A stretch of DNA of 64,000 nucleotides from Streptomyces sp. NBC_00461 (lineage in GTDB: Bacteria; Actinomycetota; Actinomycetes; Streptomycetales; Streptomycetaceae). The notes beneath the pieces are model-generated. The model worked only from the letters and a program-made list of their open reading frames with translations. It was not told the DNA's origin and did not search any database. The DNA is taken from the NCBI RefSeq assembly GCF_036013935.1, contig NZ_CP107902.1:3443001-3507000 (forward strand). Reading direction: 5' to 3'. Shown in pieces: positions 1 to 7,850 of the stretch. Made by a program: the position numbers and the translations under genes. Numbering within the stretch: the stretch's first letter is position 1; each line of letters opens with the position of its first letter.

Positions 1-855
1 GAGCTGCCCGGCCACCGTCGCCCCGAAGGCCAGGGCCATGCCCGTCAGCTGAAGGGGTGTCAGCGCCTGGTCGAGGGCCGCCCAGCCGACGATCGCCGCC
101 GTCAGCGGTGACAGCGGGCCGAGGAAGGTGACCTGTGTGGCGGTGAGCCGGCCGATGCCGCGGAACCAGAGCCAGTACGCGACCGCCGTATTGGCGAGGG
201 CGAGATAGAGGTAGCCGCCGACGGCGCGGCCGTCGAGCGCGGGCGGCGCGCCCTCGACCAGGAGGGCGAGGGGCGCGATGAGCAGGCCGCCCGCGGTGAG
301 CTGCCAGCCGGTGAGGGCAAGCGGGCCGACACCCTCGGGGCGGCCCCACCGCTTGGTGAGCACCGTGCCGGTGGACATGGACGCGGTGGCGGCGAGGGCC
401 GCCAGGACGCCCAGCCCGTCCAGCGCCCCGGCCGCCTTCAGTACGACGAGAGTGACGCCGAAGGCCGCCGCGATCCCCGTGAGCAGCGTCCGCAGGGTCG
501 GCCGCTCCCCCAGCAGCACCGCCGCGAGCCCGGCGACGAACAGTGGGCCGACCGACCCCACGACCGCCGCCATGCCGCCCGGCAGCCGGTAGGCGGAGAG
601 GAAGAGGAGGGGGAAGAAGGCGCCGATGTTGAGTGCGCCGAGGACCGCGGCCTTCCACCACCAGGCGCCGCGCGGAAGGACACGGGTGATCCCGAGGAGC
701 AGCAGGCCGGCGGGGAGAGCACGCACCAGGCCGGTGAAGAGCGGGCGGTCGGGCGGCAGGAACTGGGTGGTGACGGCGTACGTGGTGCCCCAGGAGACGG
801 GGGCGAGGGCGGTGAGGGCGGTGAGGGACATGAGAGCGCTGCGGTTCGCGGGCAT
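1..855 (-). CDS. EamA/DMT-family transporter (3' end cut by window)
   Basis: Reading from an ATG at 855 down to base 1 gives 285 uninterrupted codons with no stop, so the C-terminus is outside the window. The translation is almost wholly hydrophobic with about ten predicted membrane segments in two repeated halves, and the start reads MPANRSALMSLTALTAL, typical of EamA (drug/metabolite exporter) proteins. Family knowledge: inner-membrane efflux of small metabolites or amino acids; the substrate cannot be read from sequence. AAGGG lies 8-12 bases before the ATG. It is divergent from a MarR gene, and its own promoter sits inside a 36-bp palindrome, so it is the likely target of that regulator. 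Confidence in family is high, in substrate none. Confidence 0.85.
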   Translation of the reverse strand, partial: MPANRSALMSLTALTALAPVSWGTTYAVTTQFLPPDRPLFTGLVRALPAGLLLLGITRVLPRGAWWWKAAVLGALNIGAFFPLLFLSAYRLPGGMAAVVGSVGPLFVAGLAAVLLGERPTLRTLLTGIAAAFGVTLVVLKAAGALDGLGVLAALAATASMSTGTVLTKRWGRPEGVGPLALTGWQLTAGGLLIAPLALLVEGAPPALDGRAVGGYLYLALANTAVAYWLWFRGIGRLTATQVTFLGPLSPLTAAIVGWAALDQALTPLQLTGMALAFGATVAGQL

Positions 856-890
856 GACGGGGACCCTTCTGCGACCCTTCGAAGTAGGTC

Positions 891-926
891 GACGGTAAGT
901 AGCTTAGCCCTAAGCTACTTACCGTC
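891..926. promoter_or_regulatory. Perfect 36-bp palindrome, probable MarR operator over the EamA promoter
   Basis: Arms GACGGTAAGTAGCTTAG (891-907) and its exact reverse complement (910-926) are separated by CC. On the minus strand TTGACG (928-923) and TAAGCT (906-901), 16 bases apart, form a good promoter for the EamA gene lying almost wholly in the palindrome. A bound dimer here would block polymerase. Assignment to the neighbouring MarR protein is inference from position. Confidence 0.75.
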
Positions 927-964
927 AAGCCACTGGCCATCAAGTCACTGATCGCCAAGTCACT
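926..964. repeat. Three 9-bp direct repeats at 15-bp spacing
   Basis: CAAGCCACT (926-934), CAAGTCACT (941-949) and CAAGTCACT (956-964) recur every 15 bases between the palindrome and the MarR promoter. The regular period suggests a protein-binding array or a small tandem duplication; nothing in the sequence decides which. Confidence 0.5.
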
Positions 965-967
965 TTC

Positions 968-996
968 TTGCGGGCGACCGGAATGGGACGGATACT
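968..996 (+). promoter_or_regulatory. Promoter of the MarR gene (leaderless)
   Basis: TTGCGG (968-973) and GATACT (991-996) are 17 bases apart. The expected transcription start, about 7 bases after the -10 box, falls on the ATG at 1003. No ribosome binding site precedes the ATG, so the mRNA is probably leaderless. Confidence 0.5.
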
Positions 997-1002
997 CGCC
1001 GC

Positions 1003-1518
1003 ATGACTGCGCAGCACAACGACCCCGTCGACGCGATCATCGGCCAGTGGGCCGAGGTGCGGCCCGATCTCGACACCGCCGCGATGGAGGTCTTCGGGCG
1101 GATCTTCCGGCTGTCGCGCACGATGGGCGACCGGATGGAGCGGGCGTACGCGCCCTACGGGATCTCGCGCGGCGAGTTCGACGTCCTCGCCACGCTGCGC
1201 CGCTCCGGCGAGCCGTACACCCTCTCGCCCCGCCAGCTGTCCGGCACGCTGATGCTCACCACGGGCGGCATGACCGGCCGCCTCGACAAACTGGAGCGGG
1301 CCGGCCTGCTGCGCCGCTCCCCCGACCCGCACGACCGCCGTGCGCTCCAAGTGACGCTCACGGACAAGGGGTTGGCCATCATCGACGAGGCGGTCGGCGC
1401 CGGCCTCGCCGCCGAGACCGAGGCCCTGTCCGCCCTGGGCGCCGAACGGGCCGGCCAACTGGCCGACCTGCTGCGGGAGTTGCTCGCGGGGACGGCCACG
1501 GGGGCCGGCCGGCCCTGA
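1003..1518 (+). CDS. MarR-family transcriptional regulator
   Basis: A 171-residue protein, a normal MarR length. The winged helix-turn-helix covers roughly residues 74-122: recognition segment TLMLTTGGMTGRLDKLE, then the wing with the conserved D-x-R-R motif (DPHDRRA, about 109-114). The terminal helices would form the dimer interface. It is transcribed divergently from an EamA exporter with a perfect palindrome between them, the classic layout of a ligand-responsive repressor controlling an efflux pump. There is no Shine-Dalgarno; a promoter 7 bases upstream predicts a leaderless message. Its stop is one base from the stop of the convergent monooxygenase gene. Ligand unknown. Confidence 0.9.
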   Translation: MTAQHNDPVDAIIGQWAEVRPDLDTAAMEVFGRIFRLSRTMGDRMERAYAPYGISRGEFDVLATLRRSGEPYTLSPRQLSGTLMLTTGGMTGRLDKLERAGLLRRSPDPHDRRALQVTLTDKGLAIIDEAVGAGLAAETEALSALGAERAGQLADLLRELLAGTATGAGRP

Positions 1519-1519
1519 G

Positions 1520-2989
1520 TCAGCCCAAGTGGCGCGCGACCGCCTCCTCGATCGTCGCCGCGTCCGCCGAGTCCGCCGCCCAGGCCACGTACCCGTCGGG
1601 GCGGACCAGGACGGTCGAGCGCCGGCCGCTCGCCCAGCGCTCCACCGCCAGCCGGTCCTTGCGGGCGCCCTGATCCTCGTACGCCTCCGGGGTGATCAGC
1701 ACGAACCGGCCGCCGCGCAGGGCCTCGTAGAGGCGGCCGCCCTCCAGGGCGACGTCCGGGACGCGGGTGCCGGTGAGGCGGTGGGCGCCGCGGGGGGCGG
1801 GGTAGCGGTAGCCGATGCCCGTGATCTGGCCGACCCCCTTGCGCCGGGCGGGACCGACGGTGTCGAGGAAGGTGGTGAGCGCGGACCGCAGCGCCAGTTC
1901 CCAGGAGCGCTTGGCCATCGCGAGGCGGACGATGCCGCCACTGCTGCGCAGGACGGCCCGGCCGACGGGGTGGCGCTCGGCCTGGTAGGTGTCGAGGAGG
2001 GCCGCGTCCGCGTGACCCTGGACGACGGCGGCGAGCTTCCAGCTCAGGTTGGCCGAGTCCTGCAGGCCGGTGTTCATGCCCTGGCCGCCGGCCGGGGTGT
2101 GGACGTGCGCGGCGTCCCCGGCGAGGAAGACGCGGCCCACGCGGTAGGCGGGCGCCTGGCGTTCGTCGCTGTGGAAGCGGGACATCCAGCGGGCGTCGCG
2201 CATACCGAAGTCACGGCCGAAGGCGAGCCGGGTGACCTCCTTGACCTCATCCAGGTCAAGGAGCTCGCTGTCGGGGACGTCACGGGCCCGGTTCCAGGCG
2301 ATGACGCGGTGGTAGCCGTCGCCGAACGGCGCGAGGAAGGCGAAGGCGTCGCCGACGGCGTTGACGGTCAGCAGGTTCTCGGGTTCCTCGGCCAGCCGCA
2401 CGTCCGCGAGGACGACCGAACGGATGACGGAGCGACCGGGGAAGGGCAGCCCGATCGCTTCGCGCACGGCACTGCGCATGCCGTCCGTGCCGACGGCGTA
2501 CGCGGCGCGCAGGCGGTCCGCCTCCCCGCCGGGTCCGCGGACCTCGGCCGTCACCCCGTCCGCGTCCTGGGCCAGCCCGGTCAGCTCGGTCTCGTACCGG
2601 AAGTCGACGCCCGCCTCGACGGCACGCCGCTCCAGGGTCTTCTCCACCTCGTACTGCGGGATGACGAGAAGGTGGTTGAAGCGGGAGGGGAGCGTGCCGA
2701 GATCGACGGTGAGGCGGCCGAAGAGGCGCAGGCTGTCGAGGCGGCGGCCGGTCGACTCCAGGCCGTCGGCGAGACCGCGGGCGTCGAGCTGTTCGAGGGT
2801 ACGGGCGTGCAGGACGAAGGCGCGGGAGAGGTTGCTGGTGCAGTGCGGGCGCTTTTCGAGAAGGGTGACGGGAACACCGGCGGTGGCGAGATCTCCGGCC
2901 AGCAGAAGGCCGGCGGGGCCCGCGCCGACGACGATCACGGGGTGCCGGGTGCTGTTGGTGCCGGTGCTGTTGGTGCCGGTGCCGTTCAT
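1520..2989 (-). CDS. FAD-dependent aromatic monooxygenase (PheA/TfdB or rifampicin/tetracycline hydroxylase type)
   Basis: The start is the ATG at 2989 behind ACAGGAGG, giving 489 residues. Class A flavoprotein hydroxylase motifs are in order: the dinucleotide fold VVGAGPAGLLLAG (GxGxxG at 22-27), the DG motif GTDGMRSAVR (169-170), and the FAD ribityl GD motif FLAGDAAHVHTPAGGQG (291-292). Such enzymes use NAD(P)H and O2 to hydroxylate phenolic or polyketide substrates, including antibiotics. An odd N-terminal NSTGTNST stretch comes from a 15-bp DNA duplication at 2951-2980. The gene is divergent from a TetR gene; its promoter TTGACT (3064-3059) - 18 bases - TACTCT (3040-3035) runs into an operator. 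Substrate specificity is not visible. Confidence 0.88.
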   Translation of the reverse strand: MNGTGTNSTGTNSTRHPVIVVGAGPAGLLLAGDLATAGVPVTLLEKRPHCTSNLSRAFVLHARTLEQLDARGLADGLESTGRRLDSLRLFGRLTVDLGTLPSRFNHLLVIPQYEVEKTLERRAVEAGVDFRYETELTGLAQDADGVTAEVRGPGGEADRLRAAYAVGTDGMRSAVREAIGLPFPGRSVIRSVVLADVRLAEEPENLLTVNAVGDAFAFLAPFGDGYHRVIAWNRARDVPDSELLDLDEVKEVTRLAFGRDFGMRDARWMSRFHSDERQAPAYRVGRVFLAGDAAHVHTPAGGQGMNTGLQDSANLSWKLAAVVQGHADAALLDTYQAERHPVGRAVLRSSGGIVRLAMAKRSWELALRSALTTFLDTVGPARRKGVGQITGIGYRYPAPRGAHRLTGTRVPDVALEGGRLYEALRGGRFVLITPEAYEDQGARKDRLAVERWASGRRSTVLVRPDGYVAWAADSADAATIEEAVARHLG

Positions 2990-3005
2990 GGTGGCCTCCT
3001 GTTGC

Positions 3006-3031
3006 CAACGCCTGTTTGCCAACGCTTGTTG
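3006..3031. promoter_or_regulatory. TetR operator copy 1, at the start of the monooxygenase transcript
   Basis: This 26-bp block begins CAACGCCTGTT, ends GCTTGTTG, and matches the second block at 3062-3087 at 19 of 26 positions. It lies just downstream of the monooxygenase -10 box on the minus strand, where a bound repressor would stop transcription. Confidence 0.6.
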
Positions 3032-3061
3032 ACGAGAGTAGGGGCGCCCGTCCGAAGGAGT

Positions 3062-3087
3062 CAACACTTGTTGGCCAACAGACGTTG
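3062..3087. promoter_or_regulatory. TetR operator copy 2, over the TetR promoter
   Basis: An imperfect 26-bp inverted repeat, 10 of 13 positions paired, around the perfect core TGTTGGCCAACA (3069-3080). It overlaps the -35 box and spacer of the TetR promoter and the monooxygenase -35 box. The same form recurs at 3006-3031, so one repressor probably controls both genes. Confidence 0.7.
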
Positions 3088-3096
3088 TCCTACGCT
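3068..3096 (+). promoter_or_regulatory. Promoter of the TetR gene (leaderless)
   Basis: TTGTTG (3068-3073) and TACGCT (3091-3096) are exactly 17 bases apart. The expected transcription start coincides with the GTG at 3104. No Shine-Dalgarno precedes it. Confidence 0.6.
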
Positions 3097-3103
3097 TGTT
3101 GAT

Positions 3104-3703
3104 GTGAGAGCCAGTGACAGCAGCAGTACGGAATCCGGTACCGGCGGTGGCCGCCGCCGTTCGAAGGACACCCGTGACGCCATCCTCGCCGCGGCCCGCG
3201 AACGCTTCGCCGCCGACGGCTACGAGCGGGCCACCATCCGCGCGATCGCCAAGGACGCCGGCATCGACCCGTCCATGGTGATGCGCTATTACGGCAACAA
3301 GGAGGGCCTGTTCGCGGCGGCGGTCTCCATCGATCTGTCGATGCCGGATCCGGGTTCGCTGCTGCGGCAGGACGTCGGCCGGACGCTCGTGGCGCATTTC
3401 CTCGGCATGTGGGAGGAGAACGAGGTACTGACGGCCCTGCTCCGGGTGGGGGTGACCAATCGCGCCGGGGCCGAGCGGATGCAGTCCGTCTTCCGGGACC
3501 GGCTGATTCCGGTCGCCCGCGAGGTGTGCCCCGATCCCGAACAGGCCCCGGCGCGGGCCGCGCTCGGTGCCGCGCAGCTGCTGGGGCTGGCGCTCACGCG
3601 CTACGTGCTGCGGTTTCCGGCGACCGTGGCGCTCAGCCGCGAGGAGATCGTGGCATGGCTGGCACCGACCCTGCAGCGGTATCTCACTGCGCCGAGCCCC
3701 TGA
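3104..3703 (+). CDS. TetR-family transcriptional regulator
   Basis: The GTG at 3104 gives 199 residues. The N-terminal helix-turn-helix (about residues 27-70) has the TetR signature: DAILAAARERFAADGYE, then the recognition helix IRAIAKDAGIDPSMVMRYYG and NKEGLF. The rest is a helical ligand-binding/dimerisation domain with no identifiable ligand motif. It is divergent from a FAD monooxygenase, and both promoters contain copies of one 26-bp operator, so autorepression and control of the monooxygenase are inferred. The GTG sits at the expected transcription start, suggesting a leaderless mRNA. A strong bidirectional terminator follows at 3713-3755. Confidence 0.9.
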   Translation: MRASDSSSTESGTGGGRRRSKDTRDAILAAARERFAADGYERATIRAIAKDAGIDPSMVMRYYGNKEGLFAAAVSIDLSMPDPGSLLRQDVGRTLVAHFLGMWEENEVLTALLRVGVTNRAGAERMQSVFRDRLIPVAREVCPDPEQAPARAALGAAQLLGLALTRYVLRFPATVALSREEIVAWLAPTLQRYLTAPSP

Positions 3704-3712
3704 GAACACGCC

Positions 3713-3755
3713 GAGGGCGCCGGTCCCGCCCGCCTGCGGCGGGACCGGCGCCCTC
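3713..3755. terminator. Bidirectional terminator between TetR and the small membrane protein
   Basis: A perfect 18-bp stem (GAGGGCGCCGGTCCCGCC and its complement) with a 7-base loop sits between two convergent genes. Confidence 0.85.
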
Positions 3756-3769
3756 GAACGAGTGTGAGG

Positions 3770-4015
3770 TCAGGCCTTGGCCTTCGGCTGACGGTCCTTG
3801 GACCTGTCCAGAACCATCACCAGGCCCGCGATGACCGCGAACAGGGCGAGGGGGGCCAGAACGTAGAGGCCCAGCGTCTCGCCGACGCTCAGGCCCGGGC
3901 CGGGGTCGTCGCCGTCGTCGCGGGTGAGCGCGAGCGCGGGGGACGTCATGAGCAGCATCATCAGCGTCGTACCGGCAGCCAGGGCGCCGGCGCGCAGGGC
4001 GTTCTTCTTGTCCAC
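3770..4015 (-). CDS. Small secreted or membrane-anchored protein, function unknown
   Basis: 81 residues beginning MDKKNALRAGAL. The N-terminus looks like a signal peptide ending near TSPALA (about residue 29), followed by an acidic stretch (TRDDGDDPGPG) and one membrane segment (about 47-69, LYVLAPLALFAVIAGLVMVL) with a basic tail, RSKDRQPKAKA. The sequence therefore shows a one-pass envelope protein with a short external segment. No family is recognised. It lies upstream of malQ with a 64-base gap after it on the minus strand and converges on TetR; no functional link is evident. Confidence 0.75.
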   Translation of the reverse strand: MDKKNALRAGALAAGTTLMMLLMTSPALALTRDDGDDPGPGLSVGETLGLYVLAPLALFAVIAGLVMVLDRSKDRQPKAKA

Positions 4016-4078
4016 GGTGCCAAAAGTATCGAACGACGAATCGGCCCGCTCGTCCGGGGGTGCCGTACGGGCTCCGCC

Positions 4079-6172
4079 CTACTCCGGCCGCCCCGCCCGC
4101 AGCACATCGATCAACGCGTGCAGGCGTGGCGATCCCGCCAGCTCCTCCAGGGTCACCGGGCGGCCCTCCGCGTCCGCGATCGGGAGTCGCCAGTTCGGGT
4201 ACTGGTCCCAGGTGCCGGGGAGGTTCTGGGGACGGCGGTCGCCGAGCGTGTCGGGGAGCCAGACGCCGAGCATGCGCGACGGGGTGGCGAGCAGGAAGCG
4301 GTGGACCGCCTGGATCTCGGCCTCCTCCTCCGACGTGCCGTGGCCGCCACCCGTGCCGTCCAGCAGACCGAGGCGGGCCAGCAGGCCCAGCCATTCGCCC
4401 GTGTCGGCCGCCGCCTCCGCGCGCTCCTCCTCCAGCGGACGGGTCAACAGGCCCAGACTGTCGCGGAGTTCGACGTGCTCGCCGGTGAGGCGCGCGGCGG
4501 TGGGCGGCAGGTCGTGGGTGGTGGCGGTGGCCAGACAGTCGGCGCGCCAGCGTTCCGGGGGCAGCGGGCGGCCGTCGCCGTCCCAGTCCCGTTCGAACCA
4601 CAGGACGGACGTGCCGAGCACCCCGCGCTCGCGCAGCGTCTCGCGTACGCCGGGCTCGACCGTGCCCAGGTCCTCGCCGATGACGACGGCTCCGGCGCGC
4701 GAGGCCTCCAGCACGAGGACGGCGAGCATGGCCTCGGCGTCGTAGCGGACGTACGTCCCCTCGGTCGGCGGGTGTCCCTGCGGCACCCACCAGAGGCGGA
4801 ACAGGCCCATGACGTGGTCGATGCGCAGGGCGCCGGCGTAGCGGAAGAGCGCCTTCAGCAGGCGGCGGTACGGCTCGTAGCCGGACTCGGCGAGGCGGTC
4901 CGGTCTCCAGGGCGGCAGGCCCCAGTCCTGGCCGCGCGCGTTGAAGGCGTCCGGTGGCGCGCCCACCGACATCCCGGCGGCGAAGTACTCCTGCTGCGCC
5001 CAGGCGTCGGCGCCCCCGGGATGCACTCCGACCGCCAGGTCGTGCACGATCCCGACCGTCATCCCGGCCTCGCGCGCGGCGCGCTGGGCGTCGGTGAGCT
5101 GGGCGTCGGTGAGCCAGGCCAGCCAGGAGTGGAAGTCGACCCGGTCCATCAACTCCCCGCGGGCGCGCGCCGTCTCGGCCGACCGGGGGTCGCGCAGGGC
5201 GACCGGCCACCGGCTCCAGTCGGAGCCGTGCACCTCGGCGAGGGCGTACCACGTGGCGTGGTCCTCCAGGGCCTCGCCCTCCTCGGCGAGGAAGTCAACG
5301 TACGCGGCACGCCGACCGGGCCCCGGCTCCACCTCGCGGATCAGCTCCAGCGCCTGCCGCTTGAGCGCCCAGACCGCGTCCCGGTCGATCAACGCGCCCT
5401 TCTCCAGCACCGATTCGCGCAGTCCGGCGGCGCGCCCGAGCAGCGCGCGCAGACGCTCGCGGTCCTCGACGTAGGCGTACTCGGGGATGTCCTCGACGCG
5501 CAGGTGCACGGGGTCGGGGAAGCGGCGGGAGGAGGGGCGGTAGGGAGACGGGTCGGTGGGGGCACCGGGCACGGCCGCGTGCAGCGGGTTGACCTGGACG
5601 AAGCCCGCGCCGAGGGCACGCCCGGCCCAGGCGGCGAGTTCGGCGAGATCGCCGAGGTCGCCCATGCCCCATGAGCGGTGCGAGAGCAGGGAGTAGAGCT
5701 GGACGAGCAGACCGTACGAGCGGGCGGCCGGCGTGGGCAGCCGGTCGGGGGCGACGACCAAGTGGGCTGCCGCGGTACGGCCGTCGGGCACGGTGGCCGT
5801 CAACCGGTGGACCCCGGGCGGGAGTTGCTCGGCGGACGCACGCGTCTCGCCCTGTTCGGTCTCGATGCGCAGCCGGGTGCCGTCCGGGAGGGCCGCGAGC
5901 GCGGGGGACGTACCGCCGCTCCAGAGCACCACCGTCGGCGGCAGCAGCCGCTCGCCCAGCTCCCGCTCGCGGTCGGCGAGTGCGGCACGGGTGGCCTCGG
6001 GGGTGCCCGTGTCGACGCCGAGGGCGGCCAGGACGAGGGTGACGGCGGTGGCCGAGGCCGCGACCGTGCGGTCCGGGGAGGGGCTGTAGGAGGTGGCGAC
6101 GCCGTACAGAGCGGCGAGCCGGGACAGGTCCTCGGCGGGCGGCTCGGGCGATCCCTGCGCTGCTGCTGCCAT
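4079..6172 (-). CDS. malQ: 4-alpha-glucanotransferase (amylomaltase, GH77)
   Basis: 697 residues, the length of actinobacterial MalQ with its extra N-terminal domain (about residues 1-150). GH77 residues are visible: nucleophile Asp in ALRIDHVMGLF (about 452), acid/base Glu in VVIGEDLGTV (about 500), and transition-state Asp in TTHDLPPT (about 554). The QVNPLHA and SPYRPSSRRFPDP segments are family hallmarks. The enzyme moves alpha-1,4-glucan units between chains in maltodextrin and glycogen metabolism in the cytoplasm. Its ATG directly follows the TAG of a 76-residue ORF (TAGATG), so translation is probably coupled. No mal-type operator was recognised. Confidence 0.95.
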   Translation of the reverse strand: MAAAAQGSPEPPAEDLSRLAALYGVATSYSPSPDRTVAASATAVTLVLAALGVDTGTPEATRAALADRERELGERLLPPTVVLWSGGTSPALAALPDGTRLRIETEQGETRASAEQLPPGVHRLTATVPDGRTAAAHLVVAPDRLPTPAARSYGLLVQLYSLLSHRSWGMGDLGDLAELAAWAGRALGAGFVQVNPLHAAVPGAPTDPSPYRPSSRRFPDPVHLRVEDIPEYAYVEDRERLRALLGRAAGLRESVLEKGALIDRDAVWALKRQALELIREVEPGPGRRAAYVDFLAEEGEALEDHATWYALAEVHGSDWSRWPVALRDPRSAETARARGELMDRVDFHSWLAWLTDAQLTDAQRAAREAGMTVGIVHDLAVGVHPGGADAWAQQEYFAAGMSVGAPPDAFNARGQDWGLPPWRPDRLAESGYEPYRRLLKALFRYAGALRIDHVMGLFRLWWVPQGHPPTEGTYVRYDAEAMLAVLVLEASRAGAVVIGEDLGTVEPGVRETLRERGVLGTSVLWFERDWDGDGRPLPPERWRADCLATATTHDLPPTAARLTGEHVELRDSLGLLTRPLEEERAEAAADTGEWLGLLARLGLLDGTGGGHGTSEEEAEIQAVHRFLLATPSRMLGVWLPDTLGDRRPQNLPGTWDQYPNWRLPIADAEGRPVTLEELAGSPRLHALIDVLRAGRPE

Positions 6173-6403
6173 CTAGGGCCTCGTGCAGTCCGGCTCGGGG
6201 GCCACCGCCTCGCTGGTCAGGTGCGCCGCGTCGGCGAGGGGCGGCTCGCTGGTGAGGGGCTCGGCGTCGGGCAGGGGCGGTTCGCTGGTCAACGGGATCT
6301 CGGCGCAGGCGCCCTCCGCACTGAAGACGCAGAAGTGCGGCTCGGGTTCGAAGGACGGCAGCTGCGCCACGGGTTTGGAGAGGGGGTAAGCCGGTGCGGC
6401 CAC
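6173..6403 (-). CDS. Small repeat-containing protein coupled to malQ
   Basis: A GTG at 6403 behind a strong AAGGAGG gives 76 residues. The C-terminal half has three approximate 12-residue repeats, IPLTSEPPLPDAE, PLTSEPPLADAA and HLTSEAVAPE, and two cysteines (PHFCVFS and GACAEI). There is no signal peptide or membrane segment. Its TAG stop abuts the malQ ATG with no gap, a layout that favours reinitiation. The strong ribosome binding site and conservative repeats argue for a real gene rather than a chance frame. Function unknown; it could be a leader cistron or a small partner of MalQ. Confidence 0.65.
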   Translation of the reverse strand: MAAPAYPLSKPVAQLPSFEPEPHFCVFSAEGACAEIPLTSEPPLPDAEPLTSEPPLADAAHLTSEAVAPEPDCTRP

Positions 6404-6563
6404 GAGGGGCCTCCTTGTCGGGTACGGGCAACGGGTTACCGCAGCCCTACCCCGTGCGCGCGGCGGCAGACGTACGGGATCGAACCAGGTGCCTCTTGTC
6501 ACATTCTGCTCCACTTCTCCTCCATACCGGGAGCGCCGCGGGGCAGCGAACCTCCCCCCACTA

Positions 6564-6593
6564 TTCACTCAGTACATGTATCGAGTGCATAAT
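6564..6593 (+). promoter_or_regulatory. Promoter and PadR-type operator upstream of the PadR gene
   Basis: TTCACT (6564-6569), 18 bases, then CATAAT (6588-6593) places transcription start at about 6600-6601, the ATG itself. Across the spacer, ATGTAT and GTGCAT (6576-6590) form an imperfect inverted repeat resembling the ATGT-N8-ACAT half-sites of PadR operators. Confidence 0.5.
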
Positions 6594-6600
6594 GATCGCC

Positions 6601-7134
6601 ATGAGCACCCGCCATATCCTGCTGGGGCTGCTCGCCTCGGGGTCGAGCCATGGCTACGACCTCAAGCGACGCCACGACGAACGTTTTCCGCAGGCCCGTC
6701 CACTGGCCTACGGGCAGGTCTACACGACCCTGCAGCGCCTGGTCCGGGACGGCCTCGCCCAGGTCGAGGGCACCGACTCGGACGGCGGCCCGGAGCGGAC
6801 GACATACCGCTCGACCGAGGACGGAACGCGCGAACTGACCCAGTGGGCCGCGGAGGTCGCCCCGCCCGCACCGTTCGTGACGAACGAGATCTTCGCCAAG
6901 GTCGTCGTCTCGATCCTGTCCGGCGGCGACCCGGCCGGCTACCTGGCCGCGCAGCGCGCCGCGCACATGGAGCGGATGCGGGAGCTCACGGCGGTCAAGA
7001 CCGCCGGGAGTGCCGACCTCGCGACCGTGCTCTCGGCGGACTACGCCCTCAACCACCTCGACGCCGACCTCCGTTGGATGAACACCACGGCGGCCCGGCT
7101 CACCACCCTGACCGCGGAGGTCGACGCAGCATGA
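6601..7134 (+). CDS. PadR-family transcriptional regulator
   Basis: The chosen ATG (6601) gives 177 residues; an in-frame ATG at 6592 lies inside the -10 box and is less likely. The N-terminus STRHILLGLLASGSSHGYDL is the PadR signature, followed by the winged helix LAYGQVYTTLQRLVRDGLA and wing TTYRSTEDGTREL. The C-terminal half is the helical dimerisation domain of the Vir/PadR-s2 type. No Shine-Dalgarno precedes the ATG and a -10 box ends 7 bases before it, so the transcript is probably leaderless. The stop overlaps the start of an ABC ATPase gene by four bases (ATGA), so it likely autoregulates an exporter operon. Confidence 0.9.
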   Translation: MSTRHILLGLLASGSSHGYDLKRRHDERFPQARPLAYGQVYTTLQRLVRDGLAQVEGTDSDGGPERTTYRSTEDGTRELTQWAAEVAPPAPFVTNEIFAKVVVSILSGGDPAGYLAAQRAAHMERMRELTAVKTAGSADLATVLSADYALNHLDADLRWMNTTAARLTTLTAEVDAA

Positions 7135-7850
7135 GCAACGGGGACTTGAGCAACGGGGACGGCCCGGACAGCGGGGTGCCGCTGCTGGCGGCCCGTGACC
7201 TCACGAAGGCGCACGGCAGGACCGAGGCCCTGCGCGGCGCCTCGGTCGAGTTGCGGGCCGGCGAGATCCTCGCCGTGACCGGGGCCAGCGGCAGCGGGAA
7301 GTCCACGCTGCTGCACTGCCTGGCCGGCATCGTCCGCCCGGACGCGGGCGCGGTGACCTATGCCGGGCAGCGGCTCGACCAGCTGCCGGAGAAGCGGCTG
7401 AGCGAGCTGCGCCGCACCGACTTCGGGGTGGTCTTCCAGTTCGGGCAGCTGATTCCCGAGCTGACGGCGCTGGACAATGTCGCGCTGCCGCTGATGCTCG
7501 CCGGAACACCGCGCGCCGAGGCGCAGGCGCAGGCCGGCGAGTGGCTGGAGCGGTTCGGCGTACGGGGGCAGGAGGCGCTGCGGCCCGGTGAGATGAGCGG
7601 CGGTCAGGCCCAGCGGACGGCGCTGGCGCGGGCGTTGGTCACCGGCCCGAAGGTCGTCTTCGCGGACGAGCCGACGGGAGCGCTGGACTCCCTGGCGAGC
7701 GAGCAGGTGATGGCGGCCCTGGTGCACACGGCCCGGGACGCGGGCACGTCGGTGCTGCTGATCACGCACGACGCCCAGGTGGCCGCGTACGCGGACCGCG
7801 AGGTGCGGCTGAGCGACGGTGCTGTGGCGCCCGCGGGGGTGGCGGCATGA
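7131..7850 (+). CDS. ABC transporter ATP-binding protein (MacB/LolD type)
   Basis: 239 residues. Walker A GASGSGKST (51-59), the Q-loop region VVFQFGQLIPELTALDNVALP, signature MSGGQAQRTALARAL (155-169), Walker B VVFADEPTGALD (175-186) and the H-loop ITHDAQVAAYADR are all present. The EPTGALDS segment is typical of ATPases paired with FtsX-like permeases (MacB/LolD). It overlaps PadR (ATGA) and the following permease (ATGA), so the three genes form one translationally coupled operon. It probably powers export of a drug, peptide or lipid; substrate unknown. Confidence 0.93.
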   Translation: MSNGDLSNGDGPDSGVPLLAARDLTKAHGRTEALRGASVELRAGEILAVTGASGSGKSTLLHCLAGIVRPDAGAVTYAGQRLDQLPEKRLSELRRTDFGVVFQFGQLIPELTALDNVALPLMLAGTPRAEAQAQAGEWLERFGVRGQEALRPGEMSGGQAQRTALARALVTGPKVVFADEPTGALDSLASEQVMAALVHTARDAGTSVLLITHDAQVAAYADREVRLSDGAVAPAGVAA

